A stretch of 64,000 nucleotides of DNA from an uncultured Prevotellaceae bacterium (GCA_946188345.1 CAMHUI010000002.1:1-64000); one strand, 5' to 3'; shown: positions 17,797 to 26,108, numbered from the stretch's first letter. The notes: generated by a model from the letters alone, not told the origin. Numbers and translations: made by a program.

Positions 17797-18675
17797 ATGA
17801 ACAATAAGAAGATTGAAGAGATTACAATTCCTTATGCCAAGACGGTCTACGGCTATAATTTTATCGGCGACGAGATTCTGCTTTGCGACGACTTCTCCAA
17901 GGTTCCCCTTCCCAGCGAGCCTCGCCGCATGGGCTGCACGTTGCTGGCTCTCTGCTTGAGCGGAAAGGCCCAGTATACTGTCAATACGAAGGTTCATATG
18001 GTTCAGCCCAACGATGTCATCATCATCACCGCCGGCCAGGTCATCGGCGACTACATGCTCAGTCCCGACTGCCAGGGTATTGCCATCATGATAACCGAGC
18101 AGAGCCTGCGAGAGATTATGGCAGGCATCAAGGAGCTTTCGGCATTGTTCCTTTTTTCCAGATTTCATCCTGTTTATAACCTTCAGCCCAACGAGGTGGA
18201 AGACATCAAGGAGTATTTTTCCTTGATTAGGCGGAAAATCGACGAGCCAGAGAATGTCTTCCGTCGCGACATCGTGCGCCTGCTGATGAGCGCACTCATC
18301 GGCGACTTCTGCAATGCAGCCACCCGCGAGCAGAAAATGAACGAGAAGAAAAAGTCGCGTGCAGAAGTCATCTTTGCCGACTTCATCCGCTTGGTTGAGA
18401 CGAACTTCCGTGAGGAGCGTCGCGTCAGCTGGTACAGCCAGCAGATGAACATCACCTCTAAGTATCTCTCCGAGAGTGTGAAGCAGGTCAGCCACCGCAC
18501 GCCCAACGAGTGGATTGACAACTATGTCACCCTCGAGATGCGCGTGCTGTTGAAAAATTCCAATTTGAGTATCAAGGAGATAGCCTCGAAGTTGAACTTC
18601 CCCAACCAGTCGTTCCTTGGCAAGTATTTCAAGGACCACGTCGGCATGAGCCCCTCCGACTACCGAAAGCGGTAG
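17797..18675 (+). CDS. AraC family transcriptional regulator
   Basis: A 292-residue soluble regulator. The N-terminal half (about 20-130) has the cupin-type sensor pattern of AraC_binding domains (LLALCLSGKAQYTVNTKVHMVQPNDVIIITAG). The C-terminal about 100 residues form the HTH_18 DNA-binding domain: helix-turn-helix one at NITSKYLSESVKQVSHRTP and the second ending in the family signature NFPNQSFLGKYFKDHVGMSPSDYRKR. It probably controls nearby genes in response to a small metabolite, perhaps the GH95 operon immediately upstream, but the ligand is unknown. It has its own promoter and converges with the membrane AraC gene at a 9-bp gap. Confidence 0.92.
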   Translation: MNNKKIEEITIPYAKTVYGYNFIGDEILLCDDFSKVPLPSEPRRMGCTLLALCLSGKAQYTVNTKVHMVQPNDVIIITAGQVIGDYMLSPDCQGIAIMITEQSLREIMAGIKELSALFLFSRFHPVYNLQPNEVEDIKEYFSLIRRKIDEPENVFRRDIVRLLMSALIGDFCNAATREQKMNEKKKSRAEVIFADFIRLVETNFREERRVSWYSQQMNITSKYLSESVKQVSHRTPNEWIDNYVTLEMRVLLKNSNLSIKEIASKLNFPNQSFLGKYFKDHVGMSPSDYRKR

Positions 18676-18684
18676 CTTGTCAGC

Positions 18685-19872
18685 TTATTTTTTCTTGTCA
18701 GCATAGCGTCGGAAGTTCTGATAGAACGCCGACAGCGACGCATACCCCGACCGCCACGCCAGTTCTTCCTTGCGCACGGAGGGGTCGTCGCGCTGCAGTT
18801 GCTGGGCATAGGCAATGCGCTGGCGGTTGATGAACTCCGAGAACGTCATGTGCTGTTGCTGACGCAGGGCACGCTGCAGGTAGGTGCGGTTGGTGCCTAC
18901 GTGCACGGCCAGCATGTTCAGGTTGAGGTCGTGCTGCAGGTATAGGCGCTCCTCTTCCGTCACGCTACGGATGCGCTCCATCAGTTCGTGGAGCTCGGAG
19001 TCGCTTTCTGCCGGCTCTCCCAGGTATCCTTCCTGCTCATGCGTATCCTCGCCGCTGTCGGCACCTGTCCCGTCAGCCTTTGGCTCCTGCATGTCGTGGA
19101 GCATGTCGTCGATGGTGAAGCGGTTGGTCATTCCCTGCCAGCCGATGGCAAAGAGCACTGACGAGAAGATGAGGCTGGCAAACACCAGTCCGAGGCTGCT
19201 GCCATGGAACTGCTGCCGACCGATGATGTTTACAAAGATGGAAAGCATAGAGCAGACGACCATCACCCAGAGCATCTTCTGGAGCATACGCTGGTGGCGC
19301 TGCTCCGTGTCGGCATAGAACTGTTCCAGCTGTCGGTTGTAGCGGCGTAGCATACGTGAACCCATGATGCAGGTGAGCACGACAAACAGGGTGAAGACCA
19401 CGCTGCATGCCCCGTGCAGCCGTGCCTGCCAGAGCGGCAGTCCGTGGAGCAGGCTGCAGCCCGGCCCATAGAGATAGTTACGGATAAACTGCTGTTGCTG
19501 TGCATCGTCCATAAGGATGTTCAGCACGCCCACACCCAGGCCTAATGCGACGGGCAGCCCCAGCAGCATGGCCATCCACGGCCATCTCTCTGAGAGGGGT
19601 CGCTCGCTGGTCAGCCGGCTTATATAGATAAGGAACAGGGGATAGACCATCAGGTGGCATGTCATATAGACGGGTTCCGTATAGGGCAGCACCTGCTCGA
19701 TGCGGCAGAAGTACAACATGTGGCAGGCGTAGAGCACCGTCGTCGCTACCGACCATGCCAGCAGCCACACCCGTGAGGCATGAAAGTGTCGTGTCAGCGC
19801 CAACAGGATCTCTACCGACAGCATGGCGCAGACAAACATCGGAAGCGATGTGGTCAGATATGTTGTTAACAT
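18685..19872 (-). CDS. Membrane-anchored AraC-type regulator
   Basis: A 395-residue protein with about seven hydrophobic segments in the N-terminal 250 residues (MLTTYLTTSLPMFVCAMLSVEILL, VWLLAWSVATTVLYACHMLYF, WPWMAMLLGLPVALGLGVGVLNIL, and more), a charged linker (DGTGADSGEDTHEQEG) and a C-terminal AraC HTH (about 300-395) with LNMLAVHVGTNRTYLQRALRQQ and SGYASLSAFYQNFRRYA. This is a one-component design with a membrane sensor and cytoplasmic DNA-binding domain. ATG 19872 is chosen because the promoter box at 19928 lies inside the longer frame. It is transcribed divergently from two secreted-protein genes, with direct repeats between them that are a likely binding site. Confidence 0.87.
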   Translation of the reverse strand: MLTTYLTTSLPMFVCAMLSVEILLALTRHFHASRVWLLAWSVATTVLYACHMLYFCRIEQVLPYTEPVYMTCHLMVYPLFLIYISRLTSERPLSERWPWMAMLLGLPVALGLGVGVLNILMDDAQQQQFIRNYLYGPGCSLLHGLPLWQARLHGACSVVFTLFVVLTCIMGSRMLRRYNRQLEQFYADTEQRHQRMLQKMLWVMVVCSMLSIFVNIIGRQQFHGSSLGLVFASLIFSSVLFAIGWQGMTNRFTIDDMLHDMQEPKADGTGADSGEDTHEQEGYLGEPAESDSELHELMERIRSVTEEERLYLQHDLNLNMLAVHVGTNRTYLQRALRQQQHMTFSEFINRQRIAYAQQLQRDDPSVRKEELAWRSGYASLSAFYQNFRRYADKKK

Positions 19873-19927
19873 AGGTGATTTCTTGATGTGTACATCGTCA
19901 ATAGCTGACGTTTTCTTAATTTTTCGG

Positions 19928-19935
19928 CAAAGATA
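19928..19935 (-). promoter_or_regulatory. -7 box TATCTTTG for the membrane AraC gene
   Basis: CAAAGATA on the plus strand is TATCTTTG on the minus strand, 55 bp upstream of the start codon. Confidence 0.65.
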
Positions 19936-20004
19936 GGTATTTCCTTTGAGAATACTGCATCTTTTCGTCAAAAAAAACTTTTTCGCCAAGGCGGCAAAAC
20001 GTGT

Positions 20005-20041
20005 TTTTGCAAATTCTGCACTATCTTTTGCAAATTCTGCA
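20005..20041. promoter_or_regulatory. Direct-repeat operator candidate (two 16-bp sites, 21-bp period)
   Basis: TTTTGCAAATTCTGCA occurs at 20005-20020 and again, identically, at 20026-20041. The 21-bp period places both on one DNA face, as AraC-type activators require. The second copy ends 22 bp before the -7 box at 20064, covering the place where the -33 element should be, and no -33 TTTG is present. The neighbouring membrane AraC protein is the obvious candidate to bind. Confidence 0.65.
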
Positions 20042-20063
20042 GGCCCATTTCATTCATGATGCG

Positions 20064-20071
20064 TAATTTTG
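20064..20071 (+). promoter_or_regulatory. -7 box TAATTTTG of the beta-helix protein gene
   Basis: TAATTTTG 36 bp before the ATG at 20107. The absence of a -33 element and the adjacent direct repeats suggest activator dependence. Confidence 0.65.
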
Positions 20072-20106
20072 CAACTATAAATGTTTAACTAAAAATTATT
20101 TTACCT

Positions 20107-21165
20107 ATGAAGAAAATCTTATTCTCATTTGTGGCACTATTTTGTGCTTTGACAGTTGACGCGCAGCAGACAGAGGCTTCTACCGCTACGCTGCAGACAG
20201 GCGATGTCAGCAAGGTGTTCTACGGCATTGATGCTTTCAAGTCGGCTCTTACGGAAGCTCAGGACGGCAGCATCATAACGCTCTCGTCAGGTGTCTTCAA
20301 CGTTCCGGGAAACCTTGACAAGTCGGTTAAGATATACGGCGCAGGCATGGAAGACGACCAGGTAACGGGTATCATGAAGACCCAACTCAACGGAAATATA
20401 AATATTAACGGTGTGGAGGGTGTTCATAAGGACAACATCTACATGGAGGGTATCTATATTAACGGCAACATATCAATTGCGGCTACCGATGACGACCAGA
20501 TAGAGAACCTTAAGGTTGTGAAGTGCCGTTTCGCACGACTTGAATGTCGTGAGAACTCCAACCACTTTACTTTCCGCCAGTGTAGAGTGGAAGGCTACAT
20601 GGTGGGCTACGACTCCGTGGCTACAGGCATGATGATACAGAACTGTTGGGTTAATGGTCTTATCAGGGAATTTTCTAGCTCCAGCACTTTGGTGGTTGAC
20701 CATTGTTTCTTAACAGCAGTAGTAGATGCTGACTATGGGACACGCTGGCATGGTCCTTACTACTTCAAGAATACGTTAATGTTTAATAGAGGTGGTTCCT
20801 ATTATTGTCAGGCCATAAGCGACGGCGGAGTAGCTATCAACTGTCTCGGAACCTTCGCAAGAGGTGGAGTTATTACCAAGACCAATTGCTATACGTCGTT
20901 TGACTGGGCTACACTCTTTGCTGACGGACAGGGCGACGCTGACTATTACCTTACAGACACCACCACCCCGCGCACATGGGTGCTGGCAGACCCCGCTACA
21001 TACGTTGGCGACGACGGCACACAGATAGGTCCTGCTGGCGGAGAATATCCTTGGGATCTTATTCCGTCGACACCACGCATCACCGAGAGCACTATTGCAA
21101 GCAAGACCGTCGACGGCAAACTGAGCATAAGCATAAAGGCTGAGGCACGTCCGGTAGTAGAATAA
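20107..21165 (+). CDS. Exported parallel beta-helix protein
   Basis: A 352-residue exported protein with a signal peptide (LFSFVALFCALTVDAQ, 1-20). The central 200 residues show the short repeated strands and Asn/Cys ladders of pectate-lyase-like parallel beta-helices (NININGVEGVHKDNIYMEGIYINGNISI, then LEC and FRQCRVEG, MMIQNCWVNG, VVDHCFL). It lacks an obvious catalytic Asp/Arg set, so it may bind rather than cleave. It is separated by 22 bp from the next exported protein gene and probably forms an operon with it under the membrane AraC regulator. Confidence 0.72.
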   Translation: MKKILFSFVALFCALTVDAQQTEASTATLQTGDVSKVFYGIDAFKSALTEAQDGSIITLSSGVFNVPGNLDKSVKIYGAGMEDDQVTGIMKTQLNGNININGVEGVHKDNIYMEGIYINGNISIAATDDDQIENLKVVKCRFARLECRENSNHFTFRQCRVEGYMVGYDSVATGMMIQNCWVNGLIREFSSSSTLVVDHCFLTAVVDADYGTRWHGPYYFKNTLMFNRGGSYYCQAISDGGVAINCLGTFARGGVITKTNCYTSFDWATLFADGQGDADYYLTDTTTPRTWVLADPATYVGDDGTQIGPAGGEYPWDLIPSTPRITESTIASKTVDGKLSISIKAEARPVVE

Positions 21166-21187
21166 CCTAAAAAAACAGAGACAGACA

Positions 21188-23548
21188 ATGAACAGAACGA
21201 AACATTTAGGACTGTCCTTGTTGGCTTTGCTCTGTTGTGTTGTAGTGACAGCACAGACTACCGTTGTCACGAAGTTTGAATACTGGATTGACCAACAGAT
21301 GGACAGTCGGACAATGCTGAATATGACAGCGGGAGAGTTGACCTCTCAGCTCGACCTGTCGGCATTGCCCGTAGGTCTTCACTCCTTAACGATGCGTACC
21401 GGTACCGACGACGGACGGTGGGGCTCACCCGTAGTGAGATTCTTCATCGTACCGCAACCCGGCTCCACACAGGAGAACCAACTGGCCGGTTATGAGTACT
21501 GGATAGACAGCAACTTCGACAACAGGGTGTCAGGGACATTCAGCGAAGGCGGTATTGTTGTTACCGACATTGATATGAGTGCGCAGCCGGCAGGCCTGCA
21601 CAGCTTCTCTTTCCGAGCTCTTGACAACAACGGCAATGTGAGTTCCGTACTCACGAAGTTCTTCATCGTGCCGCAGCCCGGCTCCACACAGGAGAACCAA
21701 CTGGCCGGTTATGAGTACTGGATAGACAGCAACTTCGACAACAGGGTGTCAGGGACATTCAGCGAAGGCGGTATTGTTGTTACCGACATTGATATGAGTG
21801 CGCAGCCGGCAGGCCTGCACAGCTTCTCTTTCCGAGCTCTTGACAACAACGGCAATGTGAGTTCCGTACTCACGAAGTTCTTCATCGTGCCGCAGCCCGG
21901 CTCCACACAGGAGAACCAACTGGCCGGTTATGAGTACTGGATAGACAGCAACTTCGACAACAGGGTGTCAGGGACATTCAGCGAAGGCGGTATTGTTGTT
22001 ACCGACATTGATATGAGTGCGCAGCCGGCAGGCCTGCACAGCTTCTCTTTCCGAGCTCTTGACAACAACGGCAATGTGAGTTCCGTACTCACGAAGTTCT
22101 TCATCGTGCCTGAGGCAACGGCGACAATAGAGAACAGTCTCGTCAGCTACCGCTACTGGATAGACAAGGACGTGGCAAATGCCGTGGAAGAAACAGTCGA
22201 TGCTTCGGGCATCATAGACCTGAACATAGACCTGGCAACCCTCGACGAAGGCTTGCACAGCATAGGCTATCAGGTGAAGGATGCCGCAGGAGTGTATGGC
22301 GCAGCCTTGCTGTCATACTTCCTTGTTCCGGCAGACCCGTCGGAGGCTCTCCTTGGCGACAATATTGTGGCCTACGAATATTGGTTTAACGACAACCCGC
22401 GCAAGAGGGTAGAAGTGGAACCGGCCCCCACACTCACCATAGACGCTGCGCAGCTCGCCGTTGAAGGCGTGGAGCCGGCAACGGTACCCGCCGACTATGA
22501 GTTCGACGTAACTGCAAAGAGCGTAGTATATACGCTGGACATAGAATTCGGTCTTCAGGTGTTCAACAACCTGGGCACGGGTTCAACGGCAGTAACGCAG
22601 ACAATAGAAGGTCACAAGCTGACTATGGATACCCATATGCAGACTCTCGCCAACGAGCAGACAAGTACCCTTCCCGCAGCTACAGGCTGTCAGGTGCAGG
22701 GCTATCAGTTCAGTTGCAGCGAGGGCGAGAAACTCTATTGGTTCATGGACCTTGCCGAAGGGTCGGTTGTTGACTTCTACGACGGCGAAGGCACGAAGAT
22801 AGCACCTGAGGCAATAACCGTCGAGACCATTGACGAGAAAACCGCCCGTGTCATAACGGCGACGACAACAGAGGTCTATGCCCTGGTATATGGCGCTACG
22901 GCCGATGGCGAGTCGACCGTCCGGGTGGCCAAACCCGTCACCATCACAGCACGGAGCTATTCCCGTAAGTATGGCGACGAGAATCCGGAGTTCGAGTACG
23001 AGGCCGACGGCGACCTTATCGGTACACCGCTCATCGTCTGTGAGGCCGACGCGACGACACCCGTTGGCGACTATCCCATCACGCTGGAACGTGGCGAGCT
23101 GGGTAACGCCGTGCCGATATTCGTCAGCGGAACGCTCACCATCGAGAAAGAGACGCTCACCGTCAGCGTCGGCGACTACAGCCGCAACGAAGGCGAGGAG
23201 AACCCCGAGTTCAAGATCATCATCGAGGGCTTTAAGAACGGCGAAGACGAGAGCGTCCTCATCACCCTGCCCACAGCCACCACCGTGGCCAACATCAACA
23301 GCGGCGCCGGCGAGTATGAGATCATCGTGGAAGGCGGCGAGGCCGAAAACTATGACTTCGAATACAAGAACGGCACGCTGACGGTGAACCCCGGCACGGG
23401 CATCAGAAGCATCTCGCTTGATCGCCCGATGGATGTCTTCGACATGCAAGGCAAGCTCGTCCGCCGCCAGGCTACCTCGCTGAACGGACTGCCTGCCGGT
23501 GTCTACATCATCGGCGGAAAGAAGGTTGTCATCAAGCGAGCCCTCTGA
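21188..23548 (+). CDS. Exported repeat protein with MBG-like domains and sorting-type C-terminus
   Basis: A 786-residue exported protein (signal peptide SLLALLCCVVVTAQ). Residues about 25-400 hold six repeats beginning with (F/Y)EYWID and ending with FFIVP; three central repeats of 73 residues are identical even at DNA level. Residues about 580-760 contain two MBG-type beta domains (ITARSYSRKYGDENPEFEY and LTVSVGDYSRNEGEENPEF, each followed by a YxITLE or YEIIVEGG strand), as found in Bacteroidetes surface adhesins. The C-terminus (GIRSISLDRPMDVFDMQG, then GLPAGVYIIGGKKVVIKRAL) is a short sorting-type domain. It is probably a cell-surface or secreted adhesin. It follows the beta-helix gene and is closed by a strong terminator. 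Confidence 0.8.
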   Translation: MNRTKHLGLSLLALLCCVVVTAQTTVVTKFEYWIDQQMDSRTMLNMTAGELTSQLDLSALPVGLHSLTMRTGTDDGRWGSPVVRFFIVPQPGSTQENQLAGYEYWIDSNFDNRVSGTFSEGGIVVTDIDMSAQPAGLHSFSFRALDNNGNVSSVLTKFFIVPQPGSTQENQLAGYEYWIDSNFDNRVSGTFSEGGIVVTDIDMSAQPAGLHSFSFRALDNNGNVSSVLTKFFIVPQPGSTQENQLAGYEYWIDSNFDNRVSGTFSEGGIVVTDIDMSAQPAGLHSFSFRALDNNGNVSSVLTKFFIVPEATATIENSLVSYRYWIDKDVANAVEETVDASGIIDLNIDLATLDEGLHSIGYQVKDAAGVYGAALLSYFLVPADPSEALLGDNIVAYEYWFNDNPRKRVEVEPAPTLTIDAAQLAVEGVEPATVPADYEFDVTAKSVVYTLDIEFGLQVFNNLGTGSTAVTQTIEGHKLTMDTHMQTLANEQTSTLPAATGCQVQGYQFSCSEGEKLYWFMDLAEGSVVDFYDGEGTKIAPEAITVETIDEKTARVITATTTEVYALVYGATADGESTVRVAKPVTITARSYSRKYGDENPEFEYEADGDLIGTPLIVCEADATTPVGDYPITLERGELGNAVPIFVSGTLTIEKETLTVSVGDYSRNEGEENPEFKIIIEGFKNGEDESVLITLPTATTVANINSGAGEYEIIVEGGEAENYDFEYKNGTLTVNPGTGIRSISLDRPMDVFDMQGKLVRRQATSLNGLPAGVYIIGGKKVVIKRAL
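21461..22110 (+). repeat. Three exact 219-bp in-frame tandem repeats
   Basis: Units begin at 21461, 21680 and 21899 with GGCTCCACACAGGAGAACC and are identical by eye through the third FFIVP codon run, each encoding 73 residues. Exact identity implies recent expansion and possible copy-number variation. Confidence 0.93.
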
Positions 23549-23610
23549 CAAGTATAGGACAAGGACTCATATAAACACATAGGCAAACCCTCAATCGCAC
23601 AGAAACGGCA

Positions 23611-23647
23611 AGGCCTGCAGAGCGAATGTCTCTGCAGGCCTTTTTTG
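23611..23647 (+). terminator. Terminator after the MBG-repeat protein gene
   Basis: AGGCCTGCAGAG (23611-23622) pairs perfectly with CTCTGCAGGCCT (23630-23641), with a 7-base loop and a T6 tail. Confidence 0.92.
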
Positions 23648-23790
23648 GTAGAAAAACAAAAATTCAGCGTCTCCCCAAGTAACTCACTCAGTCCCCGTGA
23701 TTGGAATTGTTAAAGAATGTCAACACCTGGAACAACCTTTATTTAAACAGTTTGAGAGAAATTCTTTCAGACCAACTTCTTGAAAAAATC

Positions 23791-23920
23791 TGGTCTCGTC
23801 GTGACCAAAAATCAGCCCCTCATCTGGTCTCGTCGTGACCAAGTAGTGGTCTCGTTGTGACCAAGGGCTGGTCTCCATGTGACCAAGTAGCGGTCTCGCC
23901 GAGACCAAGGGCTGGTCGCT
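23791..23920. repeat. Array of TGGTC/GACCA palindromes at 22-bp spacing
   Basis: Imperfect palindromes of the form TGGTCTCGTCGTGACCA start at 23791, 23825, 23847, 23869 and 23891, with a sixth partial unit at 23913. The first step is 34 bp and the rest 22 bp. Spacers alternate AAGTAG and AAGGGC, so the real period is 44 bp. The open frame on the minus strand at 23720-23908 is just this array translated. Function unknown. Confidence 0.8.
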
Positions 23921-23940
23921 GTGCGAAGAATAAAAAAAAG

Positions 23941-24540
23941 TCAGGGGTTTCCTTTTAGGAGTTCGTTGGCCAAGGCTTCCAGTTCCTCGTACCAGGCTTC
24001 GCCGAAGCGGCGGATGAGGGGCTCGCGCAGGAACTTATAGACGGGGATGTCGAGCTCTTCTCCTTTTCTGACGGCATCGCGGCAGATGGCCCAGCGGTGG
24101 TAGTTCAGCCCGACGGAGCCGTCGCCGAAGCGCTTGGCGCGGATGGGATAGAGTGAGCAGCTGATAGGTTTACAGAAGCGTGTGCGGCCCTGGCGGAAAG
24201 CCTTTTCGAGGGCACACAGGCAGTTGCCGCCGTCGTAGCAGGTGAAGACGCAGTCTTTGCCGCCCACGATGCTCGTCACAAGGTCGCCCTCAGGGTCGTT
24301 GTAGGCTACGCCCTGCCGGTCGATGACGCTCTGTGCCTGTGCCGACAGGTCAGGCCAGACGGTGTCGAGCACGTCTTCTATCTCGCCGATTTCCTCGAGG
24401 GTGACCGGTGCACCGGCATTGCCCTCCACGCAACAGATGCCGCGACACTTCTCATAGTCGCAGCAGAAGCGTTCGGTAAGGATGTCGGGCGAGAGCAGCA
24501 CGTCGCCCACCTGCAGTATCGGTAGAATTCTTTCTGTCAT
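23941..24540 (-). CDS. DUF3109 family protein
   Basis: A 199-residue cytoplasmic protein rich in cysteines arranged as CCDYEKCRGICCVEG (residues 26-40), then CVFTCYDGGNCLCALE (about 97-112) and CKPISCSLYPIR (about 122-133). This is the DUF3109 pattern, a relative of the YkgJ-type zinc- or iron-chelating families; the cysteines probably bind a metal or an Fe-S cluster. The function is unknown. A good promoter lies 10 bp upstream of the start codon. The gene sits next to repeat-rich DNA but its composition is like the core genes. Confidence 0.9.
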   Translation of the reverse strand: MTERILPILQVGDVLLSPDILTERFCCDYEKCRGICCVEGNAGAPVTLEEIGEIEDVLDTVWPDLSAQAQSVIDRQGVAYNDPEGDLVTSIVGGKDCVFTCYDGGNCLCALEKAFRQGRTRFCKPISCSLYPIRAKRFGDGSVGLNYHRWAICRDAVRKGEELDIPVYKFLREPLIRRFGEAWYEELEALANELLKGNP

Positions 24541-24550
24541 CTTTTTCCTG

Positions 24551-24581
24551 CAAAGGTACGATTAAGTGAGCGCAAAACAAA
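24551..24581 (-). promoter_or_regulatory. DUF3109 promoter, embedded in a repeated sequence
   Basis: On the minus strand, TACCTTTG (24551-24558) and TTTG (24578-24581) are 19 bp apart. The same promoter-bearing sequence recurs inside the repeat at 24706-24736, and in a slightly mutated form at 26762-26792. Confidence 0.75.
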
Positions 24582-24611
24582 GAAAACAGAAACTTGTTTA
24601 TGTTTTTTTTA

Positions 24612-24748
24612 GTTTTGCCGAACCGATAGAGCAGCGAGCGCCATCAACTTGTTTAAATGGCCGAGTCGCGATAGAGGTCGACGTAGTCAACGTAAGTACC
24701 TTATCCAAAGGTACGATTAAGTGAGCGCAAAACAAAGAATAAAGAGAA
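24612..24748 (-). repeat. 137-bp dispersed repeat carrying a promoter, copy 1
   Basis: This segment matches 26668-26804 at a constant offset of 2056 bp with only a few substitutions and no indels. It carries a minus-strand promoter (TACCTTTG at 24706-24713, TTTG at 24733-24736, 19-bp gap). Together the two copies bracket the GxxExxY and HTH genes. Confidence 0.85.
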
Positions 24749-24774
24749 TTTATTATCTTTTTTATATCACTCCG

Positions 24775-24880
24775 TCAGATTTTTATTTCCGATTTTCCGT
24801 CAGATTTTGAGGAACGTAGTGACGACCCCGAATCATGGTCGCTGCGCTTAAAATCACACATAAAATCTTGTTTCAAAATC
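24775..24880. repeat. GxxExxY-flanking repeat, copy A
   Basis: About 106 bp, beginning CAGATTTTTATTTC and containing GACGACCCCGAATCATGGTCGC, a small GACC/GGTC hairpin, and the tail ACATAAAATCTTG. It ends 3 bp before the stop codon of the GxxExxY gene. Confidence 0.85.
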
Positions 24881-24883
24881 TAC

Positions 24884-25309
24884 TCAAAACAGATGCACTT
24901 TCTCTATGCTCCTGTCCTCGTTAAGTCTGAACCATTCCGAAAACAGCCTGTCTTTATTGCCGAAGTTGATAATCATTCCGTATGGTTGATGCGTCAGCCG
25001 CATGTAGTTCCACAGCTGTCGACGGTGTTCGTCGTTCACAAAGTTGACCGCCTTCAGTTCGCAGATTACGTTGCCGTTCACCACCAAGTCCATGCGGTAG
25101 TCTTGATCCAGACGGACACCTTTCCAGAACATAGGCAGAAATACCTGCTGCTCAACCTTGATGCCCCGCTGTTCCAGCAGATATTTCAGTGCAGCCTCGT
25201 AGGCACTCTCTAGTAGTCCTGGTTTATACTCGTTGTAAACCTTCATGGCCTCGCCCGTGATGTCGGCGAAGAACCTGTACTTCTCGTTGTGCTGTTTAAT
25301 CAAATCCAT
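24884..25309 (-). CDS. GxxExxY family protein (PD-(D/E)XK nuclease-like)
   Basis: A 141-residue protein with the defining motif G-LL-E-SA-Y at about residues 30-36 (PGLLESAYEAAL) and a PD-(D/E)XK-type core: Asp in YRMDLVV, then VICELKAV (ELK as the E-x-K pair), then NYMRLTHQPYGMIINFG. Members are widespread in Bacteroidetes and their function is not established; a restriction-endonuclease-like fold is accepted. The gene is directly sandwiched between repeats of the same family, 3 bp from copy A and 19 bp from copy B, which suggests it moves or spreads as a cassette. No recombinase is present nearby. Confidence 0.93.
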   Translation of the reverse strand: MDLIKQHNEKYRFFADITGEAMKVYNEYKPGLLESAYEAALKYLLEQRGIKVEQQVFLPMFWKGVRLDQDYRMDLVVNGNVICELKAVNFVNDEHRRQLWNYMRLTHQPYGMIINFGNKDRLFSEWFRLNEDRSIEKVHLF

Positions 25310-25328
25310 AGTCGTATATGTTTTCAGC

Positions 25329-25431
25329 CAGATTTTTATCTTAGATTTTCGTCAGATTTTGAGAAACGCAGAGACGACCCCGAATCATGGTCGCTGCGCT
25401 TAAAATCGCACATAAAATCTTGTTTCAAAAT
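25329..25431. repeat. GxxExxY-flanking repeat, copy B
   Basis: Same family and orientation as copy A, with the identical GACGACCCCGAATCATGGTC core and the tail ATAAAATCTTGTTTCAAAATC. Confidence 0.85.
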
Positions 25432-25462
25432 CCCATTAACCTTCATCAGCATATCTTTCAGT

Positions 25463-25630
25463 CAGATTTTTAAAATAGATTTTTCGTCGGATTTTGAGGA
25501 ACGCAGAGACGACCCCGAATCATGGTCGCTACGCTTAAAATCACACATAAAATCTTGTCTCAAAATCCCATTAGTCATCATTGTATTCTTTCCTTAGATT
25601 TTTATTTCAGATTTCCCATCAGATTTTAAG
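25463..25630. repeat. GxxExxY-flanking repeat, copy C plus partial copy D
   Basis: Copy C runs 25463-25567 with the same core; a truncated start (CAGATTT-type sequence) follows at 25592-25630. The whole 25310-25664 gap between the GxxExxY and HTH genes is filled by these repeats; no further gene is seen. Confidence 0.8.
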
Positions 25631-25664
25631 TTCGACAGCCAATGGCATACCTAAATGATTGAAG

Positions 25665-26108
25665 TCATAATGGTGTAATCATTGTCACCATCATGGCCTT
25701 GTGACAGTGAGGACATACCAATGGTTGCTGCAGGGGTGTTGAGACTGTTTGTCGAAATAAATCAGAAGCCTGCGACTGCTCTGGGCTATTGTCAAAAGGC
25801 TGTTCGCTGGTGGCAGCATTAAAACCGTCATCGCCCTGTTTTTGCCTTACCTCTTCCTGCCTATCACTCATTTCTGTTTGCTCATTACCTTTTTGCGTCA
25901 GATGATACCCTGCTGCCTCTATATCTTCAAGAAACAAATGCCAAACTGGACAGCCGAGTGCGCTGGCCACGGCTTCTACCGTTTCCCACTTCGGATTAGT
26001 AATGAGCCGATTGATTTGTTGGTTATATTTGCCCATACGGCGAGCCAATTCACTCTTACTAAGGCCGTGTCTATTGATTAGTTCCTCAATTCTCGTTGTG
26101 ATATTCAT
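25665..26108 (-). CDS. XRE-type helix-turn-helix protein with C-terminal zinc-ribbon
   Basis: A 147-residue protein. Residues 1-65 form a Cro/C1-type HTH (RIEELINRHGLSKSELARRMGKYNQQINRLITNPKWETVEAVASALGCPVWHLF). The middle (70-120) is polar and low complexity, and the C-terminus has a single CPHCHKAMMV knuckle that may bind zinc with a partner. The short ATG at 26108 is preferred because the HTH begins directly after it. Small XRE proteins like this often serve as antitoxins or element repressors, but no toxin gene is evident. A minus-strand -7 box lies 51 bp upstream. Confidence 0.85.
   Translation of the reverse strand: MNITTRIEELINRHGLSKSELARRMGKYNQQINRLITNPKWETVEAVASALGCPVWHLFLEDIEAAGYHLTQKGNEQTEMSDRQEEVRQKQGDDGFNAATSEQPFDNSPEQSQASDLFRQTVSTPLQQPLVCPHCHKAMMVTMITPL

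Noticed and set aside
23720..23908. 62-residue frame on the minus strand
   Set aside because: It is the TGGTC palindrome array read as protein.
23791..23920. Possible CRISPR array
   Set aside because: Repeat and spacer lengths (17 and 5-6 bp) are too short, spacers alternate between two sequences, and no cas gene is nearby.
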